Below, piece by piece: positions 19,824 through 29,020 of a stretch of 59,283 nt of DNA. Position numbers and translations under genes: made by a program. How positions within the stretch are numbered: position 1 is the first letter of the stretch; every line of letters starts with the position of its first letter. This DNA is from an uncultured Pseudomonadota bacterium (GTDB lineage: Bacteria > Pseudomonadota > Gammaproteobacteria > Steroidobacterales > Steroidobacteraceae), in assembly GCA_903884235.1 (NCBI GenBank), contig CAISEB010000047.1:1-59283 (forward strand), in the 5' to 3' direction. Below the pieces are notes generated by a model that worked only from the letters and a program-made list of their open reading frames with translations, was not told where the DNA came from and did not search any database.

Positions 19824-21350
19824 CTACGCGGCGTCGGGCCTGGCCAGCGGCGCGGCGAGCGCCGCCCGCATCAGCGCCTCGGGCGTCGCCTGCTCGCGCT
19901 CGAAAACGCCGGTCAGCCGCCCTCGGCTCAGGACCAGGATGCGATCGCTGAGGCCGATCAACTCCGGCAGCTCGCTCGAGACCAGCAGCACCGCGCAGCC
20001 CGCCGCCGTCAGGGCGTTGACGAGCGCGTAGAGCTCCATCTTCGCTCCGACGTCGATGCCACGCGTCGGCTCGTCGAGCATGATGACGCGGGGCAGCGTC
20101 ATCAGGGCCTTGCCGAGCACGACCTTCTGCTGGTTGCCGCCGGACAGCCGCCCGACGATCGCGGCGAGCCCGGCGGCACGGATCCCGAGCTTCTCGTACC
20201 ACTCGCGATTGCGCGCCGCCTCGGCGCCGCGCGCGAGGACGCCCGCGTGCGACAGGCGACCGAGCGATGACAAGGACAGGTTGAAGCCGACGGTCTGCTC
20301 GAGGCACAGGCCATAGCGACGTCGGTCCTCGGTCACGAATGCGAGTCCCGCACGGAGCCGCGCGGCGGGGCCGCCGGCATGCAGCGGCCGGCCGTCGAGC
20401 TGCACGCGACCGGAGATCCGATCGCCCCACGTTCCGTACAGGTGCGCGAGCAGCTCCGTACGCCCGGCCCCCATCAACCCACCGACGCCGAGCACCTCGC
20501 CGGCATGGAGGTCGAACGAGATGTCCGTCAGGCGCAGTCCGTCCCGCCCGGATGCCACGGCCAGGTCCCGAACCTCGAGCAGCGGCGTACCGAGGGGCGT
20601 GGAGCGGCGCGGGTAGAGATCGCGCACGTCGCGGCCGACCATGTGCCGGACCAGCGTCTCGGGATCCGCCGCGGCGATCGGCAGCGTCGCCACCGTGGCA
20701 CCGTCGCGCAGCACCGTCACGCGGTCGGCGAGCCTGGCCAATTCCTCGAGTCGGTGCGAGATGTAGATGAGGCCGATCCCGCGGGCGCGCAGGTCGCGGA
20801 GGATCGCGACCAGCACCTCGACCTCGTGTTCGGCAAGCGCCGCCGTCGGCTCGTCCAGGATCAGCACCCGGGATTCGCGCAACAGCGCCTTGACGATCTC
20901 GACCAGCTGCTTCTGCCCGATGCCGAGCGAGCGCATCGGCGCCGCCGGATCGAGGCCGACACCGAAGCGCGCGAGCGCCGCGGCCGCACGCCGTTCGGCC
21001 TCGGGCCGGTCGACGAAGATCCCGAGCCGCCGCGGCGGGCGACCGAGGAACAGGTTTTCGGCGACGCTCAGCTCGTCGATGCAGGACAGCTCCTGGTAGA
21101 TCACGGCAATGCCGGCATCTTGCGCATCGCGTATCGACGCGAAGCGCGCCTCCTGGCCGTCGAGGACGAGCTCTCCCTGGTAGCTGCCGAACGGATGCAC
21201 GCCGGACAGCAGCTTGATCAACGTGCTCTTGCCCGCGCCGTTCTCGCCACAGAGCGCGTGGATCTCGCCCGCCCGGAGATCGAAGCTGACATCGGCGAGC
21301 GCCGTGACGGCACCAAAGCGCTTGGTCAGGTGCCGCGCGCTGAGGATCAC
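19824..21350 (-). CDS. Ribose/nucleoside-type ABC transporter, double ATPase (RbsA-like)
   Basis: A 508-residue protein with two ABC ATPase domains. The first has Walker A GENGAGKST, signature LGIGQKQLVEI and Walker B LILDEPTAAL. The second has the degenerate Walker A GGLMGAGRTEL that is normal in RbsA/MglA proteins, the signature LSGGNQQKV and MLDEPTRGIDVGA. This fusion drives sugar (CUT2) importers. The start is GTG at 21350, overlapping the permease stop as GTGA. It works with the permease and lipoprotein encoded upstream. Confidence 0.93.
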   Translation of the reverse strand: MILSARHLTKRFGAVTALADVSFDLRAGEIHALCGENGAGKSTLIKLLSGVHPFGSYQGELVLDGQEARFASIRDAQDAGIAVIYQELSCIDELSVAENLFLGRPPRRLGIFVDRPEAERRAAAALARFGVGLDPAAPMRSLGIGQKQLVEIVKALLRESRVLILDEPTAALAEHEVEVLVAILRDLRARGIGLIYISHRLEELARLADRVTVLRDGATVATLPIAAADPETLVRHMVGRDVRDLYPRRSTPLGTPLLEVRDLAVASGRDGLRLTDISFDLHAGEVLGVGGLMGAGRTELLAHLYGTWGDRISGRVQLDGRPLHAGGPAARLRAGLAFVTEDRRRYGLCLEQTVGFNLSLSSLGRLSHAGVLARGAEAARNREWYEKLGIRAAGLAAIVGRLSGGNQQKVVLGKALMTLPRVIMLDEPTRGIDVGAKMELYALVNALTAAGCAVLLVSSELPELIGLSDRILVLSRGRLTGVFEREQATPEALMRAALAAPLARPDAA

Positions 21351-22288
21351 TCGCGCCGCCGCCAGGTATCGGCGAGGACCGCGACCACGATGACGATGCC
21401 GGTCACGACGCGCTTCAGCGGCTCCGATGCGCCCATCTGCACGAGGCCCGCCTCGAGCGTCGCGACGATCAGCACTCCGAGGAAGCTCTTCGCGACCGAG
21501 CCGCGCCCGCCAAGCAGGCTCGTTCCGCCCACGACGACGGCGGCAATCACGGATAGCTCGAAGCCGACGCCGGCGTTGGGATCGGCCGAACCGAGCCTGG
21601 AGCAGTTGAACACAGCGGCGAGCCCGGTCAGCGCGCCGAGCAATGCATGGGCCGCGATCCGCGGCCGGTCCACCGCGATGCCGGAAATCCGCGCGGCCTC
21701 GATGTTCGCGCCGACGGCGACCAGCTGGCGACCCAGCACGGTCAGCGAGAGCAGACCCTGGCCGAGCACCACGGCCACGACGGCGCACAGGAACGCGGGC
21801 GACACGACCAGGCCCGCGATCGGCGTCCCGATGCCCTCGACGGCATCGCCGATGTACTTCGTCCGGGAGTGGGCGGCGAGGAATGCGAGGCCGCGTGCGA
21901 TCTCGAGCATGCCGAGCGTCACGATGAACGACGGCAGGCGGAGCTTGACGCTGACGACGCCATTCGTGGCCCCGAGCGCGAGGCCAACGGCGATGCTGGC
22001 GACGATCGCCACGGGCAGGGACCAGCCCCAGTCGACCATCGTGACGCCGACCACCGTGCCGCAGAATCCGAGCACGGAACCGACCGACAGGTCGATGCCT
22101 CCCGTGACCATCAGCAGCGTCATCCCGGTCGCGACCAGGAGCAGGGCCGGGATCCGGTTCGCAACCGACCCCAGCGTCGCCGGGCTCAGGAACCCGGTCG
22201 AGAACTCGCCGAACAGGAGCACGAGCCCGGCCCACACCGCCAGCAGCACCAGCAGGTCGGCGATGGTTCCCCGCTTGAGAGCGAGCAT
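21347..22288 (-). CDS. Ribose/nucleoside-type ABC transporter permease (RbsC-like)
   Basis: A 313-residue inner-membrane permease of the CUT2/BPD_transp_2 family with 8-10 hydrophobic helices. Characteristic segments are TGGIDLSVGSVLGFCG, LPSFIVTLGMLEIARGLAF, VGANIEAARISGI and VVVGGTSLLGGRGSV. It forms the channel for the sugar delivered by the upstream lipoprotein. The gene starts 14 bases after that gene and overlaps the ATPase gene by 4 bases. Confidence 0.93.
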   Translation of the reverse strand: MLALKRGTIADLLVLLAVWAGLVLLFGEFSTGFLSPATLGSVANRIPALLLVATGMTLLMVTGGIDLSVGSVLGFCGTVVGVTMVDWGWSLPVAIVASIAVGLALGATNGVVSVKLRLPSFIVTLGMLEIARGLAFLAAHSRTKYIGDAVEGIGTPIAGLVVSPAFLCAVVAVVLGQGLLSLTVLGRQLVAVGANIEAARISGIAVDRPRIAAHALLGALTGLAAVFNCSRLGSADPNAGVGFELSVIAAVVVGGTSLLGGRGSVAKSFLGVLIVATLEAGLVQMGASEPLKRVVTGIVIVVAVLADTWRRRE

Positions 22289-22302
22289 GCGTCGCGGCGT
22301 CG

Positions 22303-23241
22303 CTAGCGGGTCACGACGTCGACCGGTGTCGCACGATCGACGCCCGGCTGGCCGGACTTCAGCGCCGCGAGCGCGAGTTCGATGCCGTCGACCGCGAGCT
22401 GGTCGGCGTGCTGGTCCGCCGTCGCGACGAGGCGCCCGTCAGCGAGCAGCGGCCTGACGGCGCCGATGTCATCGAAGCCCGCGACCAGCACCTCCCGCGA
22501 CTTGCCTGCGGCGGCGACGGCCGCGGCCGCGCCGATCGCCATGTTGTCGTTGCCGCACAGCAGCGCGCGCAGCTTCGGGTGCGACGTGAGCAGGTTGGCG
22601 GCGACCGCGTTCGCCTTGTCCATTTCCCACTCGGCGCTCTGCGTCGCGACCACGGTCATGCCCGCGGCCTTCATCGCGTCCTCGAATCCCGCCCGGCGCT
22701 GCTGGCCGTTGAACGCGGTGGTGACGCCCTCGATGATCGCGACCTCGTCACCCGCCTTCAGCTTGCCCGCGACGACTTCGCCGACGCGGCGCGCGCCATC
22801 CCGATTGTCGGGGCCCACGAATGCGGCCTTCAGTCCCGCCTGCCCGGCGACATCCGCGTCGAGGCGGTTGTCGATGTTCACGATCAGGACGCCCTGCAGC
22901 TCGGCGCGGTGCAATGCGGGGACGAGCGCCTTGGAGTCCGCCGGTGCGATCACGATTGCCTTCGCGCCCTGCGCGACCGCCTGCTCGACGAGATTGACCT
23001 GCTCGCCGATATCCGTCTCGTTCTTGATGCCGGACACGAGCAGCTCGTAGTCGCCCGCGTGGGCCGCCTGGTGGCGGCGCGCACCATCGGCCATCGTCGA
23101 GAAGAAATCATTGGCGAGCGACTTCATCACGAGCGCGACCTTCGGCCGCGCGCTGGGGTCGGTTCCCGGAGGATTCGCGGGCTTGCAGCCCGTCAGCGCC
23201 AGCAGCGTCCCCACAGCCAGTCCGACGACGATCGCACGCAT
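22303..23241 (-). CDS. Sugar ABC transporter substrate-binding lipoprotein (RbsB-like)
   Basis: A 312-residue periplasmic-binding-protein type 1 (RbsB family). The lipobox LTGC near residue 19 shows that it is a lipoprotein, not a free periplasmic protein. Family segments include LANDFFSTMADGARR, EQAVAQGAKAIVIAPADS, EGVTTAFNGQQRRAGFEDAM and ALLCGNDNMAIGA. RbsB-type proteins bind ribose and related furanoses; the context (nucleoside hydrolase in the same operon) favours ribose. It is the first gene of the operon, behind the promoter at 23286-23314. Confidence 0.92.
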   Translation of the reverse strand: MRAIVVGLAVGTLLALTGCKPANPPGTDPSARPKVALVMKSLANDFFSTMADGARRHQAAHAGDYELLVSGIKNETDIGEQVNLVEQAVAQGAKAIVIAPADSKALVPALHRAELQGVLIVNIDNRLDADVAGQAGLKAAFVGPDNRDGARRVGEVVAGKLKAGDEVAIIEGVTTAFNGQQRRAGFEDAMKAAGMTVVATQSAEWEMDKANAVAANLLTSHPKLRALLCGNDNMAIGAAAAVAAAGKSREVLVAGFDDIGAVRPLLADGRLVATADQHADQLAVDGIELALAALKSGQPGVDRATPVDVVTR

Positions 23242-23274
23242 GCCACGCCCCTGTATTCGAGTGTCGTTCTTGAA

Positions 23275-23294
23275 TTGCGCAAACGATTGTGCAA
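23275..23294. promoter_or_regulatory. LacI-type operator upstream of the ABC transporter operon
   Basis: TTGCGCAAACGATTGTGCAA is a 20-base near-palindrome (8 of 10 positions symmetric) with the central CG typical of LacI-family sites. It covers the -10 box of the transporter promoter and lies between the divergent lipoprotein and LacI genes, so repression by that LacI protein is the simplest reading. Confidence 0.7.
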
Positions 23295-23314
23295 CTCTGA
23301 TCCCAGAGCGTCAA
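23286..23314 (-). promoter_or_regulatory. Sigma70-type promoter of the ABC transporter operon
   Basis: On the minus strand: -35 TTGACG (23314-23309), a 17-base spacer and -10 CACAAT (23291-23286), 45 bases before the lipoprotein ATG. The -10 lies inside the LacI-type operator. Confidence 0.65.
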
Positions 23315-23350
23315 GCACCCCGCCAGGCCGCTGCGCAAGCTCGATTCCCC

Positions 23351-24463
23351 ATGCCGCACACGACCGCGCCCATGTCGCTGAAGTCCCTCGCCAGAGAGCT
23401 TGGCATCTCGGCGGCCACCGTGTCGCGGGTCCTGAGCGGCCAGGCCGAACGCCATCGGATTTCGATCGCGACGCGCGACCGGGTGCTCGGCGCCGCGCGC
23501 GCCTCGGGCCTGGTCGTCGACCAGCTCGCGCGCAGCCTGCGCCTGCGCCGCACGCAGTCGATCGGACTGCTGATTCCCGACATCTCGAACCCGTTCTTCG
23601 CGCAGCTCGCGCGCCAGATCGAGCGCCGCGCCCGTCATCATGGCTACTCGGTCCTGATCGCCGACAGCGAGGAAGATGCGGACGTCGAGGCTGCGGCGAT
23701 GACCCTCATGCTGAGCCGGCGCGTGGATGGCCTGATCGTTGCCCCCGTCGGCACGCCGGCCACGGACAACCCCCTGCGATCGCTCGGCGGCCGCCCGTGC
23801 GTGCTCGTCGACCGGCTGCTCGAGCAGCCGTCGCTCCCCGCGGTCACGAGCGACCATCGCCACGGTGCCGAGCTGGCGACCCAGCACCTCATCGCGCGCG
23901 GCCATCGACGCATCGGCTGCGTAGAGGGCAGTCCCGGGACATTCGCGAACGACGCGCGCATCGCAGGATGGCGCGCCGCGATGGCGAGCGCCGGCCTCGC
24001 CGCGGGCGACGACCTCGTCGCCGGCACCGGCTACTCGGTCGACGCCGGCGTCGCGGCGGCGCGCACCCTGCTGCGGCGGGCGGAACGGCCGACGGCGGTG
24101 CTGGCGCTCGGCAACGTGCTCGCGCTCGGCGTGCTGCAGGCCGCACGGGAAGAGCGGATCATCGTTCCGGACGACCTTTCGCTGGTGGCCTTCGATGACC
24201 AGCTCTGGGCCGCGGTCACGAGTCCAGCGCTGACGATCGTCGAACAGCCAATCGAGGCGCTCGGCCGCGAGGTCGTGGACCTGCTGCTGGAGCGCATCGC
24301 GGCGCCCTTGGACGACCCGCCCGCGCGCCGTATCCTGCCGGTGCGACTGATCGAGCGCGAATCGGTCCGCGACCTTGGCGCCGGGCGCGTCGTCCCTGCG
24401 CCTCCCGCGCAACGAACCCCCGACCCTCCCGCTCCGGCGCACGGCCGCGCCGGCGCCCGCTGA
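23351..24463 (+). CDS. LacI-family transcriptional regulator (of the ribose/nucleoside ABC operon)
   Basis: A 370-residue repressor. The helix-turn-helix is SLKSLARELGISAATVSRVL (start of protein), followed by the hinge region and a periplasmic-binding-like effector domain (SIGLLIPDISNPFFAQLARQ, then VDGLIVAPVG, and VAFDDQLWAAVTSPALTIV). The ATG at 23351 is used here; a second ATG at 23372 begins directly at the HTH. It is divergent from the transporter operon with one good operator between them. The likely effector is a ribose- or nucleoside-derived sugar (inference). The C-terminus carries a Pro/Arg-rich tail of about 30 residues. Confidence 0.92.
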   Translation: MPHTTAPMSLKSLARELGISAATVSRVLSGQAERHRISIATRDRVLGAARASGLVVDQLARSLRLRRTQSIGLLIPDISNPFFAQLARQIERRARHHGYSVLIADSEEDADVEAAAMTLMLSRRVDGLIVAPVGTPATDNPLRSLGGRPCVLVDRLLEQPSLPAVTSDHRHGAELATQHLIARGHRRIGCVEGSPGTFANDARIAGWRAAMASAGLAAGDDLVAGTGYSVDAGVAAARTLLRRAERPTAVLALGNVLALGVLQAAREERIIVPDDLSLVAFDDQLWAAVTSPALTIVEQPIEALGREVVDLLLERIAAPLDDPPARRILPVRLIERESVRDLGAGRVVPAPPAQRTPDPPAPAHGRAGAR

Positions 24464-24476
24464 CCCCGAGGCTTCC

Positions 24477-25070
24477 ATGTCCGACCCGACCTCCCCCGAA
24501 CGCCTGTACATTACCGCCGATGGCCTGCTCGCCGATTCCTACCGGCTGGCGCTCAAGGTCCTCGACAGTGGCTGCCGTCCGACGCACATCGCCGGGATCT
24601 GGCGCGGCGGCACGCCGGTCGGCATCGCCGTGCAGGAACTGCTGGATTTCTGGGGCATCAAGACCGATCACATCGCGATCCGCACGTCGCTGTACACCGG
24701 GATCGGCACGACCGCCGAAAGGGTCCGGGTACACGGCCTCGACTATCTGGTGCGCAAGCTCAATGCCGAGGACTCGCTGCTGATCGTCGACGACGTCTAC
24801 GACTCGGGTCGCAGCGTGCGGCAGGTCATCGACGACCTGCGCGCCAAGTGCCGACGCAACACGCCCGACATCCGCATCGCCACCATCTACTGCAAGCCGG
24901 CGAGCTGCGTCGCGCCCGGGGTCCCGCACTACTACCTGCACGACACCGATCGCTGGCTCGTGTTCCCGCACGAGCTGGCCGGGCTCAGCATCGACGAGAT
25001 CCTCGAGCGCAAGCCCGGCATCGAGGCGATCCGCGACCGCCTCGGCGAACTGCGGGATCGTCGATCCTAA
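24477..25070 (+). CDS. Purine (xanthine/hypoxanthine-type) phosphoribosyltransferase
   Basis: A 197-residue type I phosphoribosyltransferase. The PRPP-binding motif is LLIVDDVYDSGRSVRQV (V104-S113 core), preceded by GIWRGGTPVGIAVQELL and followed by DRWLVFPHEL, a pattern of hypoxanthine/xanthine phosphoribosyltransferase-like proteins. It would convert a free purine base plus PRPP to the nucleotide in the cytoplasm. It follows the LacI gene by 13 bases on the same strand and fits the locus as the base-salvage step after nucleoside cleavage. The base preference is not certain. Confidence 0.87.
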   Translation: MSDPTSPERLYITADGLLADSYRLALKVLDSGCRPTHIAGIWRGGTPVGIAVQELLDFWGIKTDHIAIRTSLYTGIGTTAERVRVHGLDYLVRKLNAEDSLLIVDDVYDSGRSVRQVIDDLRAKCRRNTPDIRIATIYCKPASCVAPGVPHYYLHDTDRWLVFPHELAGLSIDEILERKPGIEAIRDRLGELRDRRS

Positions 25071-25081
25071 CCGGCGACGCG

Positions 25082-26617
25082 TCAGCGTGCCTCGCCCCAG
25101 TAGCGCCCGGCGACATCGAGGGCGTCGTGACGGAACCCGGCGCCCGCATGCACCGGCTCCGCGAACTCGAGATAGGGATCCGCACGCGGGTCGTAGGCAG
25201 GCCAGTAAGGCAGGCCGGCGCCGTTCGGGTCGCCGCGCGTGGCGAAGCGCGCCCAGTAGCGGCGCATCGTGCGCGACAGGATGTGATCGCCGGCATCGGC
25301 GCCGACCCGCCACGGCACGAATCCGGGCGCGTCGAGAGTGCCGAACACGTAGCGGACGGACTCGGAATGCCACGGCGCGGGCGGCCGGTTGGCGAGGCTC
25401 TTCGTGAACAGGTAGGCGTACGTGCGCAGCCCCGCATTCGCTGCCGCACGCGCGACCATGCGGCCGGACTCATTGAACACCGCGTCGCCGAGCACGGCCG
25501 ACATCGCCCCCTGCGCCGCGGCGTCGTCAGCGACGGGAGTGGCGCGCAGCACCTCGGGCGCCAGCGTCCGGAAATGCCTCGCGACCCAGCCCTCGTAGCT
25601 CGCCTTGGTCTGCTTCTGGTCCGGGGGCATGAACATGCCTCCCTCGTCGGCGTTGTAGCCGACGACGACGACCGCCGGATTGATCGCACCCCGCGCAAAG
25701 GCGTCCCGTGGCTGCTCCGGGAGCAGGTCGCCGTCGAGCGTCGGCGACGGGAACTCCATGTCCATGAGCTCGTGCGATGTATGCGGGAAGAAGTCGAAAT
25801 TGTGGCTGAGCAGCTGCCCGGCCGGCAGCTTGCGCAACGCGCCGATGTCGGCGCCGAGTCGTGCTCCGGCCGCCTCGGCATCTGCCTGGGCACTGAGCCA
25901 CGGGACCGTCGTGCTCTGCAGGATCGCCGTCTGGAACAGTTCCTTCGCCCGCGGCGACACCAGCAGCATCGCCACCGAGACAGCGCCGGCGGATTCACCG
26001 AAGATCGTTACGCGCGCGGGATCGCCGCCGAAGGCCGCGATGTTCTCGTGGATCCACCGCAGTGCGGCGATCTGGTCCATCAGTCCATAGTTCCCGGAGG
26101 CATGGCGTGGCGACTCGGTCGCGAGCCCGGGGTGCGCGAGGAACCCGAGCACGCCCACCCGGTAGTTGAGGTTGACGACGACCACGCCCTCGCGCGCGAG
26201 CGCCGCGCCGTCGTAGAGCGCATACGCCCCGCTGCCACCGATGAATCCACCGCCGTAGAGGTACACGATGACCGGCCGACGCGCCGCCGCCCCGTGCGCC
26301 GGTGTCCAGATGTTCAGCGTCAAGCAGTCCTCGCTGAAGGGCACGCCGGAACTGACGATCCAGGGCGCCTGCATGCAGTCATTGCCGAACCGGGTCGCAT
26401 CGCGTACGCCGGCCCATGGCTTCACCGGCATCGGCGCGTGCCAGCGCAGCGGGCCGACGGGCGGCGCGGCGTAGGGAATGCCCCGGTACACCTCCGGGTA
26501 GCCACTGGAGCCGCGAACGGCGCCGGTACGAGTGACGACGACCGGCCCACCGGCCGCCCCCGCCGGCAGCGAGACGACCGTCAGGCTGACGAGCGCGGCG
26601 ATCCGCAGCCACTTCAC
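25082..26617 (-). CDS. Secreted type-B carboxylesterase
   Basis: A 511-residue esterase with a signal peptide (MKWLRIAALVSLTVVSLPAGAAG). Type-B carboxylesterase features are YRGIPYAAPPVGPLRW, SEDCLTLNIWTP, the oxyanion hole YGGGFIGGS and the nucleophile GESAG (S209). The start is GTG at 26617, with AGGAG 7 bases upstream. It overlaps the stop of the nucleoside hydrolase gene as GTGA, so the two are translationally coupled. That placement suggests removal of ester groups from nucleosides or a related substrate in the periplasm; this is inferred only from context. Confidence 0.9.
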   Translation of the reverse strand: MKWLRIAALVSLTVVSLPAGAAGGPVVVTRTGAVRGSSGYPEVYRGIPYAAPPVGPLRWHAPMPVKPWAGVRDATRFGNDCMQAPWIVSSGVPFSEDCLTLNIWTPAHGAAARRPVIVYLYGGGFIGGSGAYALYDGAALAREGVVVVNLNYRVGVLGFLAHPGLATESPRHASGNYGLMDQIAALRWIHENIAAFGGDPARVTIFGESAGAVSVAMLLVSPRAKELFQTAILQSTTVPWLSAQADAEAAGARLGADIGALRKLPAGQLLSHNFDFFPHTSHELMDMEFPSPTLDGDLLPEQPRDAFARGAINPAVVVVGYNADEGGMFMPPDQKQTKASYEGWVARHFRTLAPEVLRATPVADDAAAQGAMSAVLGDAVFNESGRMVARAAANAGLRTYAYLFTKSLANRPPAPWHSESVRYVFGTLDAPGFVPWRVGADAGDHILSRTMRRYWARFATRGDPNGAGLPYWPAYDPRADPYLEFAEPVHAGAGFRHDALDVAGRYWGEAR

Positions 26618-27600
26618 GGCGCACTCCTGGCTGGGACCCGGACGAGGTCGTCCATCATGCGCTCGAGGGCGACACCCTCGTCGATCGCGAGGCAGACGCC
26701 CGCGTTCGGCGCACCCGCCGCAGCCCGCGTGAACCCGCGCACGTCGACCTCGATGCGCATCGGCTCCAGCCTGCACAGCGCGGGGTCGAGGAGCCAGACG
26801 ACCGGCACCGCATCGAACAGAGTCGGGGTCAGCTGGCCCCAGGCATTGAGCAGGCGCCACTGGTGATAGAGCAGCGCGAGCGAATCGGACGCGCCCGACC
26901 CGAGCGCGAAGAGGCGATCCCGATGGACCTCGTCGAACTTCACCTGCGTGGAGTCGAGCGGGAACATCTCCACGGGCACGCCGGCCGCGAGCAGCACCGA
27001 GAATCCGGCCGGCGCCGAGGCAACGTTGTACTCGGCATGGGGCGTCCACTGCGGAATCGCGCCGCCGAGGTTGTAGCCGCGCCGCACGGACCCGGCCATG
27101 ATCGCAACGTCATGGAAGCGACGCAAGGCCCCGGAATCGCGCTCGGCGAGCGCCTGGATGTTCGTCAGCGGAGCCAGCGCGACGAGCGTGATCGCACCCG
27201 GGCGCCGTAGCGTTGCATCGCGTAGGAACTCGACGGCATCGGGCGCAGGGCCCTGATCCCGCGCCCCCAGCGCCCACTGCCGCTGCGTGAACGGCGTCGC
27301 ATTCGGGGTGGACGGACCCTCCGCGACCGGAATGTCCTCGCGACCCATCGCGGCGAGCAGCCGCCGCACCAGCAGCGCGCGGGCATGCGTGTCGCCCCAC
27401 GCGGTCGTGATCCCCACGACCTCGAGGCGCGGATCGTTGATCGCGACAACGATCGCGAACGCATCATCCACGTCGTCACCGACGTCGGTATCGATGATGA
27501 CCGGCTGGCGAGCGGCGCCGGCCGGCGCCGCCAGTATCGCGGCACTCCAGGCGAGCGACGCGACCGCAACGAGACCCGCGATGCGACGACGAGCGAACAT
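26614..27600 (-). CDS. Exported nucleoside hydrolase (IUNH family), canonical metal site
   Basis: A 328-residue nucleoside N-ribohydrolase. A signal peptide (MFARRRIAGLVAVASLAWSA) precedes VIIDTDVGDDVDDAFAIV, the calcium/ribose motif in the form usual for exported members. Further family segments are LVALAPLTNIQALAE, IMAGSVRRGYN, AEYNVASAPAGFSVLLAAGVPV and FPLDSTQVKF. It should split nucleosides into ribose and base in the periplasm. It starts 28 bases after the NCS2 permease stop and overlaps the esterase start by 4 bases. Confidence 0.92.
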   Translation of the reverse strand: MFARRRIAGLVAVASLAWSAAILAAPAGAARQPVIIDTDVGDDVDDAFAIVVAINDPRLEVVGITTAWGDTHARALLVRRLLAAMGREDIPVAEGPSTPNATPFTQRQWALGARDQGPAPDAVEFLRDATLRRPGAITLVALAPLTNIQALAERDSGALRRFHDVAIMAGSVRRGYNLGGAIPQWTPHAEYNVASAPAGFSVLLAAGVPVEMFPLDSTQVKFDEVHRDRLFALGSGASDSLALLYHQWRLLNAWGQLTPTLFDAVPVVWLLDPALCRLEPMRIEVDVRGFTRAAAGAPNAGVCLAIDEGVALERMMDDLVRVPARSAP

Positions 27601-27628
27601 CGGACCCCCAATGCTGCCGCCGGCGCGG

Positions 27629-28939
27629 CTAGGCGATATAGATGAACCGCGCCACGAACAGCGCCGCGAGCACGTAGACGAGCCAGTCACTGCGACGCGC
27701 CTCGCCATTGACGAGCTTGAGCAGGGCGTAGGTCGTGATCCCGAACGCGAGTCCATTCGCGATCGAGAAGCTGAGCGGGATCATGACCACCGTCACGAAC
27801 GCCGGAATCGCCGCCGCCGGCTCGTTCCAGTCCACCTCGGCCAGCGTGCCGAGCATCATCGCGCCGACAAGGATCAGGGCGGGCGCCGTGGCCGATGCCG
27901 GGATCGCCTGCACGAGCGGCGCAAAGAACAGCGTGACCAGGAACAGCAGGCCAACGACCACGGCCGTGAGCCCGGTACGCCCGCCCGCGGTCACGCCGGA
28001 GGCGCTCTCGATGTAACTCGTGACGGGGCTCGTACCGGCGATGGCGCCCGCCGCCATGGCCAGCGAATCGACGACCAGGATCCGGTTCAGCCGCGGCACG
28101 GAACCGTCCTTCGCCATGAGGCCCGCGTTGCGTGTCACCGCGACCAGCGTGCCGACGTTGTCGAACAGGTCGACGAACAGGAATACGAATACGATCTCGA
28201 GCAGCGACATGCCGATGCCGCCCTTGAGGTTGAGTGCGCCGCGGATATCGAGCTTGCCCATCGTCGCCGACAGGTCGGCGAGCGAGTGGCCGCCCGGCGC
28301 CATGTGGCCGAGCCCGACGGCCCAGCCGAGCGCGGCGGTCAGGAGGATGCCGAGCAGCATCGCTCCTTTGATCCGGCGCACCTGCAACGCCGCGATCAGC
28401 ACGATCCCGAACAGCGAAACGGCGGCGCCTGGCGCGGTCAGGCTGCCGAGCCCGACCATCGTGCCCGGCTTCGCGACGATGATCCCTGCATCCGCGAGGC
28501 CGATGAAGGCGATGAACAAGCCGACGCCGCCGCCGACGGCCGAGAACAGCCAGCGCGGCAGCGCGCCGATGATGAGCTGGCGGACGCCGACGGCCGTCAG
28601 CAATAGGAACGCGACGCCGGAGAGGAACACGCAGCCGAGCGCGGTCTCCCACGGCACGCCCATGCCCTTGACGACCGTGAAGGTGAAGTAGGCATTGAGT
28701 CCCATGCCGGGGGCCATCGCGAGCGGGTAGTTGGCGACGAGGCCCATCAGGATGCAGCCAAACGCCGCCGCGAGGCAGGTGGCGGCGGCGACGGCCGCGA
28801 CCGGCATTCCGGTGGTGCCGAGGATGGCGGGGTTGACGACGACGATGTAGGCCATCGTCAGGAAGGTCGTCAGGCCGGCGACCAGCTCGGTGCGGACATT
28901 GGTCCCACGCCCCGCAAGATCGAAGTAACGCTCCAGCAT
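27629..28939 (-). CDS. NCS2-family purine base permease (AzgA/PbuG-like)
   Basis: A 436-residue inner-membrane transporter. RTELVAGLTTFLTMAYIVVV, NPAILGTTGMP, LAMAPGMGLNAYFTFTVVKG and SYIESASGVTAGGRTGL are the signatures of the AzgA branch of NCS2, which carries adenine, guanine or hypoxanthine with H+. I chose the ATG at 28939 because it begins the conserved MLERYFDL; an in-frame ATG at 28975 adds 12 residues. In this locus it would import the base released by the exported nucleoside hydrolase encoded directly downstream. Confidence 0.92.
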   Translation of the reverse strand: MLERYFDLAGRGTNVRTELVAGLTTFLTMAYIVVVNPAILGTTGMPVAAVAAATCLAAAFGCILMGLVANYPLAMAPGMGLNAYFTFTVVKGMGVPWETALGCVFLSGVAFLLLTAVGVRQLIIGALPRWLFSAVGGGVGLFIAFIGLADAGIIVAKPGTMVGLGSLTAPGAAVSLFGIVLIAALQVRRIKGAMLLGILLTAALGWAVGLGHMAPGGHSLADLSATMGKLDIRGALNLKGGIGMSLLEIVFVFLFVDLFDNVGTLVAVTRNAGLMAKDGSVPRLNRILVVDSLAMAAGAIAGTSPVTSYIESASGVTAGGRTGLTAVVVGLLFLVTLFFAPLVQAIPASATAPALILVGAMMLGTLAEVDWNEPAAAIPAFVTVVMIPLSFSIANGLAFGITTYALLKLVNGEARRSDWLVYVLAALFVARFIYIA

Positions 28940-29020
28940 GAAGGCACCCCGTCGCCTGACCGCAAGAGGTCGCATTGAACCCCACCGGGAGGGCGACGGC
29001 TACCCTGCGCCGGCGGAAGG

